A stretch of 64,000 bases of DNA from JBMHDN01 sp049889355 (GCA_049889355.1 JBMHDN010000038.1:19787-83786), one strand, 5' to 3'; counted from the stretch's first letter, positions 9,181-17,301 are shown. Notes: generated by a model from the letters alone, not told the origin. Numbers and translations are program-made.

Positions 9181-10020
9181 TCATTCATAAGCACCGATAA
9201 ACCGGGCAATCAAATCCAGCTGATAATCCAGCATATGCCGCCCATACTGGATTTCAAACCCGCGTGAACGGGCCTGTTGTAACAACGCGGTTTCGGCTGG
9301 AATCATAATGATATCACACACCAAACAAGATGGTTTTAATAGATCCAATTTAAAGGGCAATCTGTCGCCTTCATGTAAGCCAAGTGAGGTGGCATTAATC
9401 ACAATATCAGCAGCTGATAAATCGACCTCATTGGCTGCACAATCTGAAAGTTGTGTAGTGCCGGCATGCGGGCTGATTTGGGTCAGAATTTCTGTTGCCT
9501 TTTCAGGCGTGCGATTAGCAATGACAAGGCTTTCTATTTCGGATTGAGCCAGGGAAAGCGCAATCGCCCGCGCGGCCCCGCCTGCCCCCATCAGCACAAT
9601 GTTTTTGCCAGCAATCTGACGCCCTTCGCCTTTCAGGCCAGCCACAAAACCATGCCCATCAAAATTATCACCATAAAGCCGGCCATCTTCATCAAACCTG
9701 ACCGCATTCACCGCGCCGGTTATCTGAGCCGCCAGACCCAATTCATCACATAGGCTGGCAAGTGCCAGTTTGTGCGGGATGGTCACAGCGAGACCCTTGA
9801 AATTACCCATCGCCCGCAGACCTGCCACGGTTGCGGCCAGATTATCAGGGCTTACATCTATGGGCACCATCACCTTATCAAGCTGTTTTTCTTGAAATAT
9901 TTTATTGAATAACATCGGTGCGCGCACATGATCGCTCGGATGGGCGATGGTACCATAGAGCGCGGTGGTACCCGTGATTTGACGCAAAATGGATGCGGTG
10001 GCTGACATAACGGTCTTCAT
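9181..10020 (-). CDS. Shikimate dehydrogenase-family protein (divergent AroE-like)
   Basis: This 279-residue NAD(P)-dependent dehydrogenase has the AroE fold. The N-terminal domain has VTIPHK with the catalytic lysine, then GAVNAV and GDNFDGHG with the catalytic aspartate. The Rossmann domain has GAGGAARAI and ANRTPEKA. Two sites depart from true AroE. The shikimate-binding Ser-x-Ser (usually HSLSP) is replaced by PSDHVRAP, and NTD is replaced by NFD. This pattern is seen in AroE paralogues that act on other or poorly known polyols, so the aroE symbol is withheld. The start at 10020 has only a weak ribosome site, and an ATG at 10008 is also possible. Confidence 0.8.
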   Translation of the reverse strand: MKTVMSATASILRQITGTTALYGTIAHPSDHVRAPMLFNKIFQEKQLDKVMVPIDVSPDNLAATVAGLRAMGNFKGLAVTIPHKLALASLCDELGLAAQITGAVNAVRFDEDGRLYGDNFDGHGFVAGLKGEGRQIAGKNIVLMGAGGAARAIALSLAQSEIESLVIANRTPEKATEILTQISPHAGTTQLSDCAANEVDLSAADIVINATSLGLHEGDRLPFKLDLLKPSCLVCDIIMIPAETALLQQARSRGFEIQYGRHMLDYQLDLIARFIGAYE

Positions 10021-10300
10021 TTCTCTATTTTAATTCACATGCAATCTGGATGCTGCAGGCGCTCGCCTTTTTCCAGCCTCAAGAATACAGCTTTGCCTTA
10101 ATTTTTCCACTTTATACCAAATTCGTGCCTTAATTAAGAAATACTGTGCCAGAAGTGGAGAGTGAGAGACGAGATTTTTCGTTCCTTCTCACTAAACAGA
10201 CGAACTTGGCAGCTGGCACCTCCCCAACTCGCCCTTGATTGATAGTCTCTCTTGCTCTCCACCGCATAAAATAGATGACGGCTAGGAAAGGGCTATAAAG
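10021..10300. other. Divergent intergenic region with a long-range RNA stem
   Basis: This 280-base gap separates the AroE-like gene from the EF-hand gene. It contains no convincing reading frame. A pair of complementary arms at 10155-10170 and 10245-10262 could close a structure of about 108 bases (see findings). An AT-rich stretch near 10125-10145 (ttaattaagaaatac) may hold the promoter for the EF-hand gene. Confidence 0.5.
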
Positions 10301-10750
10301 ATGAAGAATTCACAAAAATGGTTAATCGGTGGCGGGTTGATTTTGACAGGGACATTGGTTGCCGGTCTTGCCGTTGCTAAAATTGGGCATCATCACAGCT
10401 ATCACCATGATGGTTATGGCGGCTATCATTATGATGATGATGAAGATGGCCGTTTTGGCAAGCATGGCCACAAAATGAAAGGTGATAGGGGCGGTAAAAT
10501 CATGTCAAACCGCGCTGATTTGCTGGAAAATCTGGATATGCGCTTTAAGGCGCTGGATGCAGATGGCAATGGTCAGGTCACCGCTGAGGAATTCAATAAT
10601 CCAATCCTCTCGCGCTTTGACAGCATGGATGCAGATGGCAATGGCATCATCAGCCGTGAAGAACGCCGCGCCTATAAAAAAGATATGCGCAAGAAATTCA
10701 AAGAGATGATGGACAAGCAAGGCCAGACAGATACACCTGCCGCATCTTAA
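10301..10750 (+). CDS. Exported His/Asp-rich EF-hand protein
   Basis: This 149-residue protein has an N-terminal membrane or signal segment (residues 7-26). A stretch of about 35 residues rich in His, Tyr, Gly and Asp follows (GHHHSYHHDGYGGYHYDDD). Two canonical EF-hand loops, DADGNGQVTAEE and DADGNGIISREE, lie near residues 85-125. EF-hands bind calcium, and the histidine-rich part could bind zinc, copper or nickel. The role is unknown; a periplasmic metal buffer or sensor is an inference. No cysteines occur in the mature part. A strong terminator follows. Confidence 0.8.
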   Translation: MKNSQKWLIGGGLILTGTLVAGLAVAKIGHHHSYHHDGYGGYHYDDDEDGRFGKHGHKMKGDRGGKIMSNRADLLENLDMRFKALDADGNGQVTAEEFNNPILSRFDSMDADGNGIISREERRAYKKDMRKKFKEMMDKQGQTDTPAAS

Positions 10751-10830
10751 AGGCAGATTATCCGACGCGTGCTAGCGCCAAACCCTCCCCCTCATGGCCT
10801 ACTGCGCTTCTTTAGATAATCAGCCAAAAC

Positions 10831-10862
10831 AAAACGGGTCAGGATATCCTGACCCGTTTTTT
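10831..10862. terminator. Bidirectional terminator between EF-hand gene and msrB
   Basis: This is a perfect 15+15 base palindrome (aaaacgggtcaggat and its complement), with A-tract and T-tract at the two ends. It lies between convergent genes and can serve both. Confidence 0.92.
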
Positions 10863-10901
10863 ATGTCTGCATAGGGCGGCCCAAAAAAAGCGATTATGTC
10901 T

Positions 10902-11300
10902 CTATTCTTTATCTTTGAAATCAAGCGCGGCTGAATTGATGCAATAACGCATGCCTGTCGGGTGTGGCCCATCTGGAAAGACATGGCCTAAATGGGCTTC
11001 ACACTCGGTGCAATGCACCTCTGTACGGCGCATAAACAGGCTATTATCTGCTTTTTCACCGACCTTGTCGGCTGCGGCTACATCATAGAAACTTGGCCAG
11101 CCTGAACCGCTATCAAATTTTGTTTCTGAGTCAAAAAGCTCGGCCCCACAACAAATACAATGATAGCTGCCATCAGCCTTATTATCGAGCAGCGCACCTG
11201 TAAAAGGGCGTTCAGTTCCAGCCTGACGGGTGATGTAATATTGCTCTTCGGTGAGCATATCACGCCATTCAGCATCTGTTTTTGTGATTTTCGGGCTCAT
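10902..11300 (-). CDS. msrB: Peptide-methionine (R)-S-oxide reductase
   Basis: This 132-residue enzyme reduces methionine-R-sulfoxide in damaged proteins. Two zinc CxxC pairs are visible (CICC and CTEC), with the substrate motif SGSGWPSF and the catalytic cysteine in GMRYCINSAAL. The start has GGAG about 8 bases upstream. It lies 30 bases downstream of the CoxL-like gene on the same strand and may be cotranscribed. msrA is not in the window. Confidence 0.95.
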   Translation of the reverse strand: MSPKITKTDAEWRDMLTEEQYYITRQAGTERPFTGALLDNKADGSYHCICCGAELFDSETKFDSGSGWPSFYDVAAADKVGEKADNSLFMRRTEVHCTECEAHLGHVFPDGPHPTGMRYCINSAALDFKDKE

Positions 11301-11330
11301 TTCTTACACTCCAACTCAATATGCAGATGT

Positions 11331-13646
11331 TTATGCGGCGTCTTTCTTGGCTTTGACCGCCTGCCAGATATGTTGCGGTGTGGCCGGCATATCAATATGC
11401 AAAATACCCAGCGCATCACTCACCGCTGAAATCACCGCCGGCGGCGCACCAATAGCCCCTGCCTCGCCTGACCCTTTGACCCCCATGATATTATTGAGGC
11501 ATGGCGTGTTCCGGGTATAGATATCGAAAGACGGCAGATGGTCTGCGCGTGGCAGCGTATAATCCATCAGTGAGCCGGCCAAAAGCTGTCCTGCCTCATC
11601 ATAAGGCATGTGCTCATAAAGCGCCTGACCCACACCTTGTGCAATACCGCCATGTATCTGGCCTTCTAAGGTGAGCGGGTTAATAACCTTACCAAAATCA
11701 TCAACAACCGTATAACGTTGGATCACCGGTACCATCGTGACTGCATCAATCTCAATCTCTGCGATGTGACAGCCATAAGGATAGCTCGCCCCTTTGGTGG
11801 CATAGCTATGGGCTAAATCAAGCGGATGCGTTTCAGCGTCTTCATCTGCCAGTTCGCGCACCAAATCTTCAATTGCGATCGTCTGATTATGGCCAGATGT
11901 TCTGAAAATACCTTCATCAAATTGTAGGTCTGATAAGTCTGTCTCTAGATAGGCTGCCGCCAGTTCCTGCGCTTTTTTCAGGATGATAGCTGCGGCCTCA
12001 TAAGTGGTTGAACCCAGCACAGCCGCCATCCGGGCGCCGCCTGTTGTGCCATCTGGTGAGCGTTTTGAATCGCCTTGTTTCACGGTTATCAAATCCGCAT
12101 CATAGCTCAACTGGCTAGAGAAAATTTGAGTCAAAGTTGTCTGGTGACCCTGTCCATTATCCATCTGAGAGGCATGAATGGTGACCCGGCCGTCCGCTTC
12201 AAAGACGATATCTACACCACCATCTTTACCATTGCCGCAACTCTCTAAATACATAGCAAGGCCGATACCCCGCCATTTGCCTTGCCTAACAGATTCGGCT
12301 TTGCGGGCTGCAAATCCGGCCCAATCTGCCTTTTCCAGCGCATCATCTAGCAATCCTGGCATATCGCCTGAATCAATCTCACCACCTTGGATCATTTTAT
12401 AAGGCAACTGATCAGGCTTAATCACATTGGCATGGCGCACTGCCTGACGAGACATACCCATCTCATGGGCGATTTTATCCATCAGCCTTTCCATGATGTA
12501 ATTTGCCTCAGGGCGCCCTGCGCCGCGATAGGCGTCAACCGCAGGGGTGTTTGTCACGACACCTGTTACATGCATTGCAGCGACCTGAATATCATAAATG
12601 CCGGTTAATGTGCGCGAGGTCGAGGTGGTGGGCACAAACACACCATAATTCGACAGCCAAGCACCCAGATTATTCATAATTGAGACGCGCAAAGCCTCAA
12701 CCTTGCCAGTCTCTGAGACAACAGCCTCAGCGGTGGCAAAATTATCACGCCCCTGCAAATCAGATAAAAAGGCCTCAGAGCGCGCCTGTTGCCAGCGAAT
12801 AGCCTGACCTGCCTTACGGGCTGCCCATGCAATGATAAGCTGTTCTGGATGCAGGAAAATCTTAAAACCAAAACCGCCGCCTACATTACCGGTGAGCACA
12901 TGCACATCGTCTGTTTTCATATCAAGCGATTGCGCAATTTGCTTTGCAATACCAAGCGGGCCTTGTGTCCCTGTCCAGATTTTCAGGCCATCTGGGTTAT
13001 CTGGGTCAGGCATCGCCACCATCGGGCGTGTTTCCATGGCACTTGGGGCCACACGGTTATTCACTGTATCCATGGTGATAATGCGCTTGCCAGATGATTT
13101 GGCTGCGTCAAAGACGCTATCTGTTTCGTCAATCGCCCCAATTGCCCAGTTAAAGACCGTGTTATTTGGATATTCTGGATAAAGCTGGGGCGCATCATCA
13201 CGCACAGCGGCGCGGATATCACACACCGATTCCATCGGATCAAAATCAACCTCGATCAGCTCAAGCGCATCTTGTGCCTGCTCTCTTGTTTTAGCAACCA
13301 CCATCGCAACGATATCACCTGCATAGCGGCAAATATCACGTATCATCGCCGGCTTGCTGGTTTTTGTAATCTCAGAGCCATCTTTGTTTTTGACATAATA
13401 TTGGCATTGCACATCACCAACATTATCAGCATCCAAATCGGCCTGTGCAGCAGCCAGCAACACCCCAGGGGCAGCGCGCGCTTCGGTTAAATCAAGATGC
13501 GTCAGGCGTGCATGCGCAAAAGGCGAGCGCAAAAATACAATATGGGCTGTCTGGCCTGGCAGAATATCATCTGTATATTCACCAGCGCCATAAATCAGCT
13601 TCTGGTCTTCCACACGTGACACGGGCTGGCCAAATCCAAATTTCAT
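11331..13646 (-). CDS. CoxL-like molybdenum hydroxylase large subunit (form II)
   Basis: This 771-residue protein belongs to the xanthine dehydrogenase/CO dehydrogenase large-subunit family, which binds molybdopterin-cytosine dinucleotide and hydroxylates its substrate. Visible elements are the N-terminal FGFGQPVSRVED and GAGEYTDDI, the GGGFG loop near residue 257, the active-site loop AYRGAGR at 372-378 and the C-terminal catalytic glutamate in KGSGEAGAIG. AYRGAGR is the form II signature; true CO-oxidising form I enzymes have AYxCSFR. The substrate is therefore uncertain. Small (2Fe-2S) and medium (FAD) subunits are normally adjacent but are absent here. The start at 13646 has AAGGAG 6-7 bases upstream; a longer frame to 13700 has no ribosome site. 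Confidence 0.88.
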   Translation of the reverse strand: MKFGFGQPVSRVEDQKLIYGAGEYTDDILPGQTAHIVFLRSPFAHARLTHLDLTEARAAPGVLLAAAQADLDADNVGDVQCQYYVKNKDGSEITKTSKPAMIRDICRYAGDIVAMVVAKTREQAQDALELIEVDFDPMESVCDIRAAVRDDAPQLYPEYPNNTVFNWAIGAIDETDSVFDAAKSSGKRIITMDTVNNRVAPSAMETRPMVAMPDPDNPDGLKIWTGTQGPLGIAKQIAQSLDMKTDDVHVLTGNVGGGFGFKIFLHPEQLIIAWAARKAGQAIRWQQARSEAFLSDLQGRDNFATAEAVVSETGKVEALRVSIMNNLGAWLSNYGVFVPTTSTSRTLTGIYDIQVAAMHVTGVVTNTPAVDAYRGAGRPEANYIMERLMDKIAHEMGMSRQAVRHANVIKPDQLPYKMIQGGEIDSGDMPGLLDDALEKADWAGFAARKAESVRQGKWRGIGLAMYLESCGNGKDGGVDIVFEADGRVTIHASQMDNGQGHQTTLTQIFSSQLSYDADLITVKQGDSKRSPDGTTGGARMAAVLGSTTYEAAAIILKKAQELAAAYLETDLSDLQFDEGIFRTSGHNQTIAIEDLVRELADEDAETHPLDLAHSYATKGASYPYGCHIAEIEIDAVTMVPVIQRYTVVDDFGKVINPLTLEGQIHGGIAQGVGQALYEHMPYDEAGQLLAGSLMDYTLPRADHLPSFDIYTRNTPCLNNIMGVKGSGEAGAIGAPPAVISAVSDALGILHIDMPATPQHIWQAVKAKKDAA

Positions 13647-13728
13647 TTTTTCGCTCCTTATAGAGACCTTTAGAGATATGCAAATCCAATGTGGGGACAA
13701 GCTTGCAAAGGGTCAAGCATAGGCTTTT

Positions 13729-14358
13729 CTAATCCTGAAAATCTGTCCAGCCTGCATAAATACGACTGAATGTGGTCAACCAACACATGACGCCAAAAAC
13801 AACCGCAATAACCGAGAAAAAACCGGGGAAAAGACAAGCTAAACTCAAAGCCAGGATAGTTTCAGCTCCTTCGGTCAGCCCACCAAGATAGAAAAAACTT
13901 TTCTGGGTTCTTGTGCTTTTCTTACTCTTGCCAGCTATGTCAGTTGAGCCCTGGCGTTTTGCCTCAATAATTGCATAGGCCAGAAAGCTAGAGCCAGTCC
14001 CGATAAAGCTGAAAATCAAAAAAGCAGCCGCCAGTGCAAAATTCGGGTTGGACAGCGCAAATCCAAAAGGGATCCAGCTATAGATCAGGAAATCAGCTAC
14101 AATATCCAGATACCCGCCTCTGTCAGTTGGGCCTTGCAGACGCGCCAACCCACCATCGAGGCCATCACAACACCGGTTGAGCAGGAAAAGGACTAAACCG
14201 ACCGAGTAAAATTCTGCCGCGATAAAACCGCCAGCTGCTATCCCAAACCCAAAGCCTATGATGGTCATCTGATTGGCTGTGAGCCCAGCTCTGTCCAGAT
14301 AAACACAAATGGCTGAAACAAAAGGCTGAAGCCTAAATTGAAGCGAGCTATCAAACAT
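13729..14358 (-). CDS. CDP-alcohol phosphatidyltransferase
   Basis: This 209-residue integral membrane enzyme joins a CDP-activated lipid to an alcohol. The full family signature (D-x2-D-G-x2-A-R-x7-G-x3-D-x3-D) is at residues 65-89, seen as CDGLDGGLARL and GGYLDIVADF, so catalysis should be intact. About six hydrophobic segments follow. The alcohol acceptor cannot be read. Its ATG lies three bases after the stop of the phosphatidylserine-decarboxylase-like gene, so the two are translated together. That arrangement recalls psd-pssA operons, in which this position holds phosphatidylserine synthase. Confidence 0.85.
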   Translation of the reverse strand: MFDSSLQFRLQPFVSAICVYLDRAGLTANQMTIIGFGFGIAAGGFIAAEFYSVGLVLFLLNRCCDGLDGGLARLQGPTDRGGYLDIVADFLIYSWIPFGFALSNPNFALAAAFLIFSFIGTGSSFLAYAIIEAKRQGSTDIAGKSKKSTRTQKSFFYLGGLTEGAETILALSLACLFPGFFSVIAVVFGVMCWLTTFSRIYAGWTDFQD

Positions 14359-14361
14359 GGC

Positions 14362-15045
14362 TTAATCGTTGAAGCGAGCCAGCAGGCTGGTGCCAGCGCG
14401 CAATGTTGCGCCCGCCTCTATCCTCAGCTTAGCCGTGTCTGGTAGGCGCAACTCCACAATGCCATGCAACAAAGTCAGCCCTGCAACCGCACCAGCATGA
14501 TAGGACTGCCCCTCTGTCAAATCTGAAGCGAGATAGCGGCAATGCGGCAGGCCCCAGAAAATCATTTCAACCATCTGCCCGTTATCTTGCCTGATCTGAA
14601 TATCGCGTCGCGCATTAATGGGCAGGCTGGTTGCATCCTCATACACGCTTTCAGGCAAAGGCTGAAACGCACCATCTATACGCAAATTCTCGGTAATTTC
14701 ACCAGAGACAGGCATCAAAATAAGGTGAGAGGCATCCCAATCCATCTGACAGAATAGCCGGCTCACCTTTAATGCAGGGTCATTGGATACAGCCATGACC
14801 CGCCCGGTTAACGGTGCATAAACAAAATCGGCAGCATTTTCAGGAGATGATGCATATGCTGCCGTTTGAGAATCTGGCATCAAGCATAGGCGGCAAAGCC
14901 AGAGCCAGCCTGCAAAGCCAATTATACCCAGAGGCAGCCATAAAAGCGTCAGCACGATTACCGCAATCGCACCATAGCGCAGCGGCGCCCATGATAAATC
15001 ATGAAGCAGCCTGTTTTGAATATCGCCAAAGGCAGCCATTATCAT
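14362..15045 (-). CDS. Phosphatidylserine decarboxylase-like protein lacking the catalytic serine
   Basis: This 227-residue protein can be aligned by eye to the short alphaproteobacterial Psd along its whole length. It has two N-terminal membrane segments (residues 22-52), a YAPLTGRV segment where Psd has SPADGTV, a retained histidine (ASHLILMP, His107) and the C-terminal strand pattern AGLTLLHGIVELRLP and AGTSLLARF. The self-cleavage site of Psd (FGSR, whose serine becomes the pyruvoyl group) is replaced by LHGI at residues 193-196, and the triad aspartate of ADGT is also gone. The protein therefore should not self-process or decarboxylate. It is probably a pseudoenzyme or a lipid-binding partner of the next gene, an inference. 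The similarity is divergent, and a profile search would be decisive. Confidence 0.7.
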   Translation of the reverse strand: MIMAAFGDIQNRLLHDLSWAPLRYGAIAVIVLTLLWLPLGIIGFAGWLWLCRLCLMPDSQTAAYASSPENAADFVYAPLTGRVMAVSNDPALKVSRLFCQMDWDASHLILMPVSGEITENLRIDGAFQPLPESVYEDATSLPINARRDIQIRQDNGQMVEMIFWGLPHCRYLASDLTEGQSYHAGAVAGLTLLHGIVELRLPDTAKLRIEAGATLRAGTSLLARFND

Positions 15046-15098
15046 TAGCTCTTTATCACCTCAATCATCTTCGGCCTGCTCAATGCCATGAGAGCCGC

Positions 15099-15134
15099 CC
15101 TAATTCTGGGCCTAATTCTGGGCCTCATTCTGGG
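15099..15134 (-). repeat. Three 12-bp tandem repeats spanning a stop codon
   Basis: The unit cctaattctggg occurs at 15099-15110 and 15111-15122, with one mismatch (cctcattctggg) at 15123-15134. The TAG stop of the LysM gene (15112-15114) lies in the middle copy, where the first-read copy has GAG. Confidence 0.95.
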
Positions 15135-16362
15135 GAAGGGCAAAAATCTGGTTTGGATAAATTAAATCCGGATCGACAATCTGCGTTTGATTGCGCGAGA
15201 CAATATCCACATAACGCACACCGCTGCCATAGGCCCTATAAGCAATGCGCCAGAGCATATCGCCTTTTTGGATGACCACCATCGCATTGCCATCCAGCCC
15301 GCTTTGCAGCTGGTCTGAGGAGAGCATCAGCTCGGTATTGGCTAGCTGTTCACCTGTTTCAGCAAACAAACCAAGCACCAAATTCTTCGGGCCGCTGTCA
15401 AGCGGTGTGGCATCCATCACAAAGGCATAGGAAACCGGCTGAGCCATCTCTTTAAAGTTTAAGCTGGCCACATTCTGTCCGGCAAAAACTGCCTCAATAC
15501 GCCGGCCGGCCTGCATATCACCTGCCACTTGCAGCTTGTCTGTCCCTTTCCAAGTCAGTGTTAAAATCCGCAAAGCTGGTGGCAAGGCCACAGCCCCATT
15601 GGTTTGCTGGCCTGTTTGCTGGCCTGTTTGCTGAGTTGTAGTCTGTATTGTATTTTCTGCCAGTTGGGTGTCTTGCTGAGCGGCGATACCCCCTTCTTGA
15701 GCATCACCTGCCAGCGATTTTTGCGGCATCTGCAAGAGCTGTGCTGTACCGGTTTCATCTTGTGGTACGAGGGCTACAAGCGGTGTGTCTGCCTCGTCAG
15801 CCTGAATTTCAACCACCACTGACATATCAGCCAGTTCAACTGATCCATCTGGCTTGATCATACGGGCAATGATCAAATGTGTGCCAGGTGTCAGCGGCTT
15901 ATCTGGTATTGCGACCCAATCCCCATCATTGGTGGTTTTGGTGCTCGCCAGAAGTTGGGTGTCTTCTAATAATTCAATGATGGTTTCAGGCAGGCCAGTA
16001 CCGGCAAAAACCGCATAACCATCTGGGGTGATGCGTGCCAGCGACAGGCTAAAGGCGATATCTCTGTCCTCTGGCTTTGGATCCGTTGAGGCCGTATCAT
16101 CAGATACAGCTGATGCTGATACATCGCCCGAAGGCTTGTCCTCTGCCTCGGCATTCTGGTTTTTAACTGTATTCTCTTCCTTATTGAGCGTGGCTGTACT
16201 GGCAGCAGACGAGGTGGTGGCATTTTCGATAGAGACAGAGGCCTCTTCAACAGCCTTTGTTGGCGTTTCGTCAGTTTGCAGCAAGGCCCATCCAAGGGCC
16301 AATGCAGCCAGACATCCCCCTGCCAGGAGCAAAAGATAAGTCAGCTTTTTCTGCACCGCCAT
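15112..16362 (-). CDS. LysM-domain cell-envelope protein
   Basis: This 416-residue protein has an N-terminal membrane anchor (TYLLLLAGGCLAALALGWAL, residues 8-27) and a long acidic Ser/Thr/Ala/Glu-rich linker. Ig-like segments follow (LSLARITPDGYAVFAGTGLP and TWKGTDKLQVAGDMQAG). A C-terminal LysM domain begins near MVVIQKGDMLWRIAYRAYGSG and ends DPDLIYPNQIFALP. LysM binds peptidoglycan, so the protein probably bridges the inner membrane and cell wall. Similar anchor-linker-LysM proteins are common in alphaproteobacteria. The linker contains a 12-bp tandem repeat giving QQTGQQTGQQT. It lies 66 bases upstream of the PSD-like gene on the same strand. The LOG-family gene is divergent. Confidence 0.85.
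   Translation of the reverse strand: MAVQKKLTYLLLLAGGCLAALALGWALLQTDETPTKAVEEASVSIENATTSSAASTATLNKEENTVKNQNAEAEDKPSGDVSASAVSDDTASTDPKPEDRDIAFSLSLARITPDGYAVFAGTGLPETIIELLEDTQLLASTKTTNDGDWVAIPDKPLTPGTHLIIARMIKPDGSVELADMSVVVEIQADEADTPLVALVPQDETGTAQLLQMPQKSLAGDAQEGGIAAQQDTQLAENTIQTTTQQTGQQTGQQTNGAVALPPALRILTLTWKGTDKLQVAGDMQAGRRIEAVFAGQNVASLNFKEMAQPVSYAFVMDATPLDSGPKNLVLGLFAETGEQLANTELMLSSDQLQSGLDGNAMVVIQKGDMLWRIAYRAYGSGVRYVDIVSRNQTQIVDPDLIYPNQIFALPQNEAQN
15602..15633 (-). repeat. 12-bp tandem repeat inside the LysM gene
   Basis: Two perfect copies of gtttgctggcct plus a further 8 bases occur in a row. They encode the QQTG repeats of the LysM protein linker in frame. Confidence 0.95.
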
Positions 16363-16549
16363 CTCGTCAGCCTATCCTTATTCAACGTCTCTTGGATGCA
16401 TCTACCCTGCCCTCCTCATGCCAGATGGCTTTTGCATCTTTTCGACTGGAAAGCGCGAAAATCAGCCAAGGATGATGAGAGCCGGATAGGCACTTATTCT
16501 TAATCATGCTAACCTACAGGCTATGTTTGTACAATCCAAAGACGAGATA

Positions 16550-17101
16550 ATGACGAAAACAGTTTGTGTGTTTGGTGGTGCCGCCTCTGGCAATCATCCT
16601 GAATATCAACAAGAAGCAACGCGCCTTGGACAAATGCTGGGCGCGCGCGGTTATGAGGTGATTTATGGTGGTGGGCACACCGGCATGATGGGCGCGCTGG
16701 CAGATGGCGCATTATCCAGCAACGGAACCGTGCATGGGGTGATCCCATCTTTCCTGAAAAATCGGGAAATTGGCCATGAAGATATCGCCAGCCTGACCAT
16801 TACCGATACCATGCATGAGCGCAAAAAAATCATGTATGATGCCGCGGATGCCTTTGTGGTGATGCCAGGTGGGCTTGGCACTCTAGATGAAACAATGGAA
16901 GTGCTGACCTGGGTACAGCTTGGCTTATTAAACGCCCCTGTGCTGGTGTTAAATATCAATGATTATTGGACACCAATGGCCAATATGCTGAACCATTTGG
17001 TCAAGGCTGGCTTCATGCATAGCGCGCGCCTTGATTATGTCAGATATAGCACAGATACAGATGCGCTGATTGATCATCTCTCTGAATTACTGCCTGCATA
17101 G
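16550..17101 (+). CDS. LOG-family nucleotide phosphoribohydrolase
   Basis: This 183-residue cytoplasmic protein belongs to the LOG (lonely guy, TIGR00730) family. Its members release the free base from nucleoside 5'-monophosphates, including cytokinin riboside monophosphates. The signature PGGLGTLDE is present near residue 100, with the Rossmann-like VCVFGGAASG at the start and YGGGHTGMMG for phosphate binding. The catalytic arginine lies in HERKKIMYDAADAF. In bacteria the physiological substrate is usually AMP-like, and no plant link should be assumed. The ATG at 16550 gives the usual N-terminus (MTKTVCVFGG); an upstream in-frame ATG at 16523 has no ribosome site. Confidence 0.9.
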   Translation: MTKTVCVFGGAASGNHPEYQQEATRLGQMLGARGYEVIYGGGHTGMMGALADGALSSNGTVHGVIPSFLKNREIGHEDIASLTITDTMHERKKIMYDAADAFVVMPGGLGTLDETMEVLTWVQLGLLNAPVLVLNINDYWTPMANMLNHLVKAGFMHSARLDYVRYSTDTDALIDHLSELLPA

Positions 17102-17174
17102 ATAAGACCAATCCCTTTCGGTCAAATACTATCGCTGATGCGCCGGTTTATGGTGCCCCTGCCCCCTGTTTGTC

Positions 17175-17203
17175 TTGATTAATTTCGGCATTTCAGCTAT
17201 AAG
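17175..17203 (+). promoter_or_regulatory. Sigma-70-type promoter of icd
   Basis: TTGATT at 17175-17180 and TATAAG at 17198-17203 are separated by exactly 17 bases, about 100 bases before the icd start codon. An 8-bp hairpin (17219-17226 with 17235-17242) lies in the resulting leader. Confidence 0.6.
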
Positions 17204-17301
17204 GTCGGCGGATTATTCTGGTCTGGAGATCACCCCAGACCAATCCAGACGCGGCCACTGCACTGCAGCAGCCCGGCGTCACCAATCAGAAGGGGAACTC
17301 C

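Noticed and set aside
13647..13728. Remnant of coxM or coxS upstream of the CoxL-like gene
   Set aside because: The 82-base gap is too short and contains no ferredoxin- or FAD-type motif.
14814..15275. A 153-codon plus-strand frame across the PSD-like/LysM junction
   Set aside because: It is antisense to two supported genes, and its repeated PNSGPNSGPHSG stretch comes from the 12-bp repeat.
15602..15633. Possible CRISPR or integration-site repeat
   Set aside because: The units are 12 bases, directly adjacent without spacers, and in frame within a protein linker.
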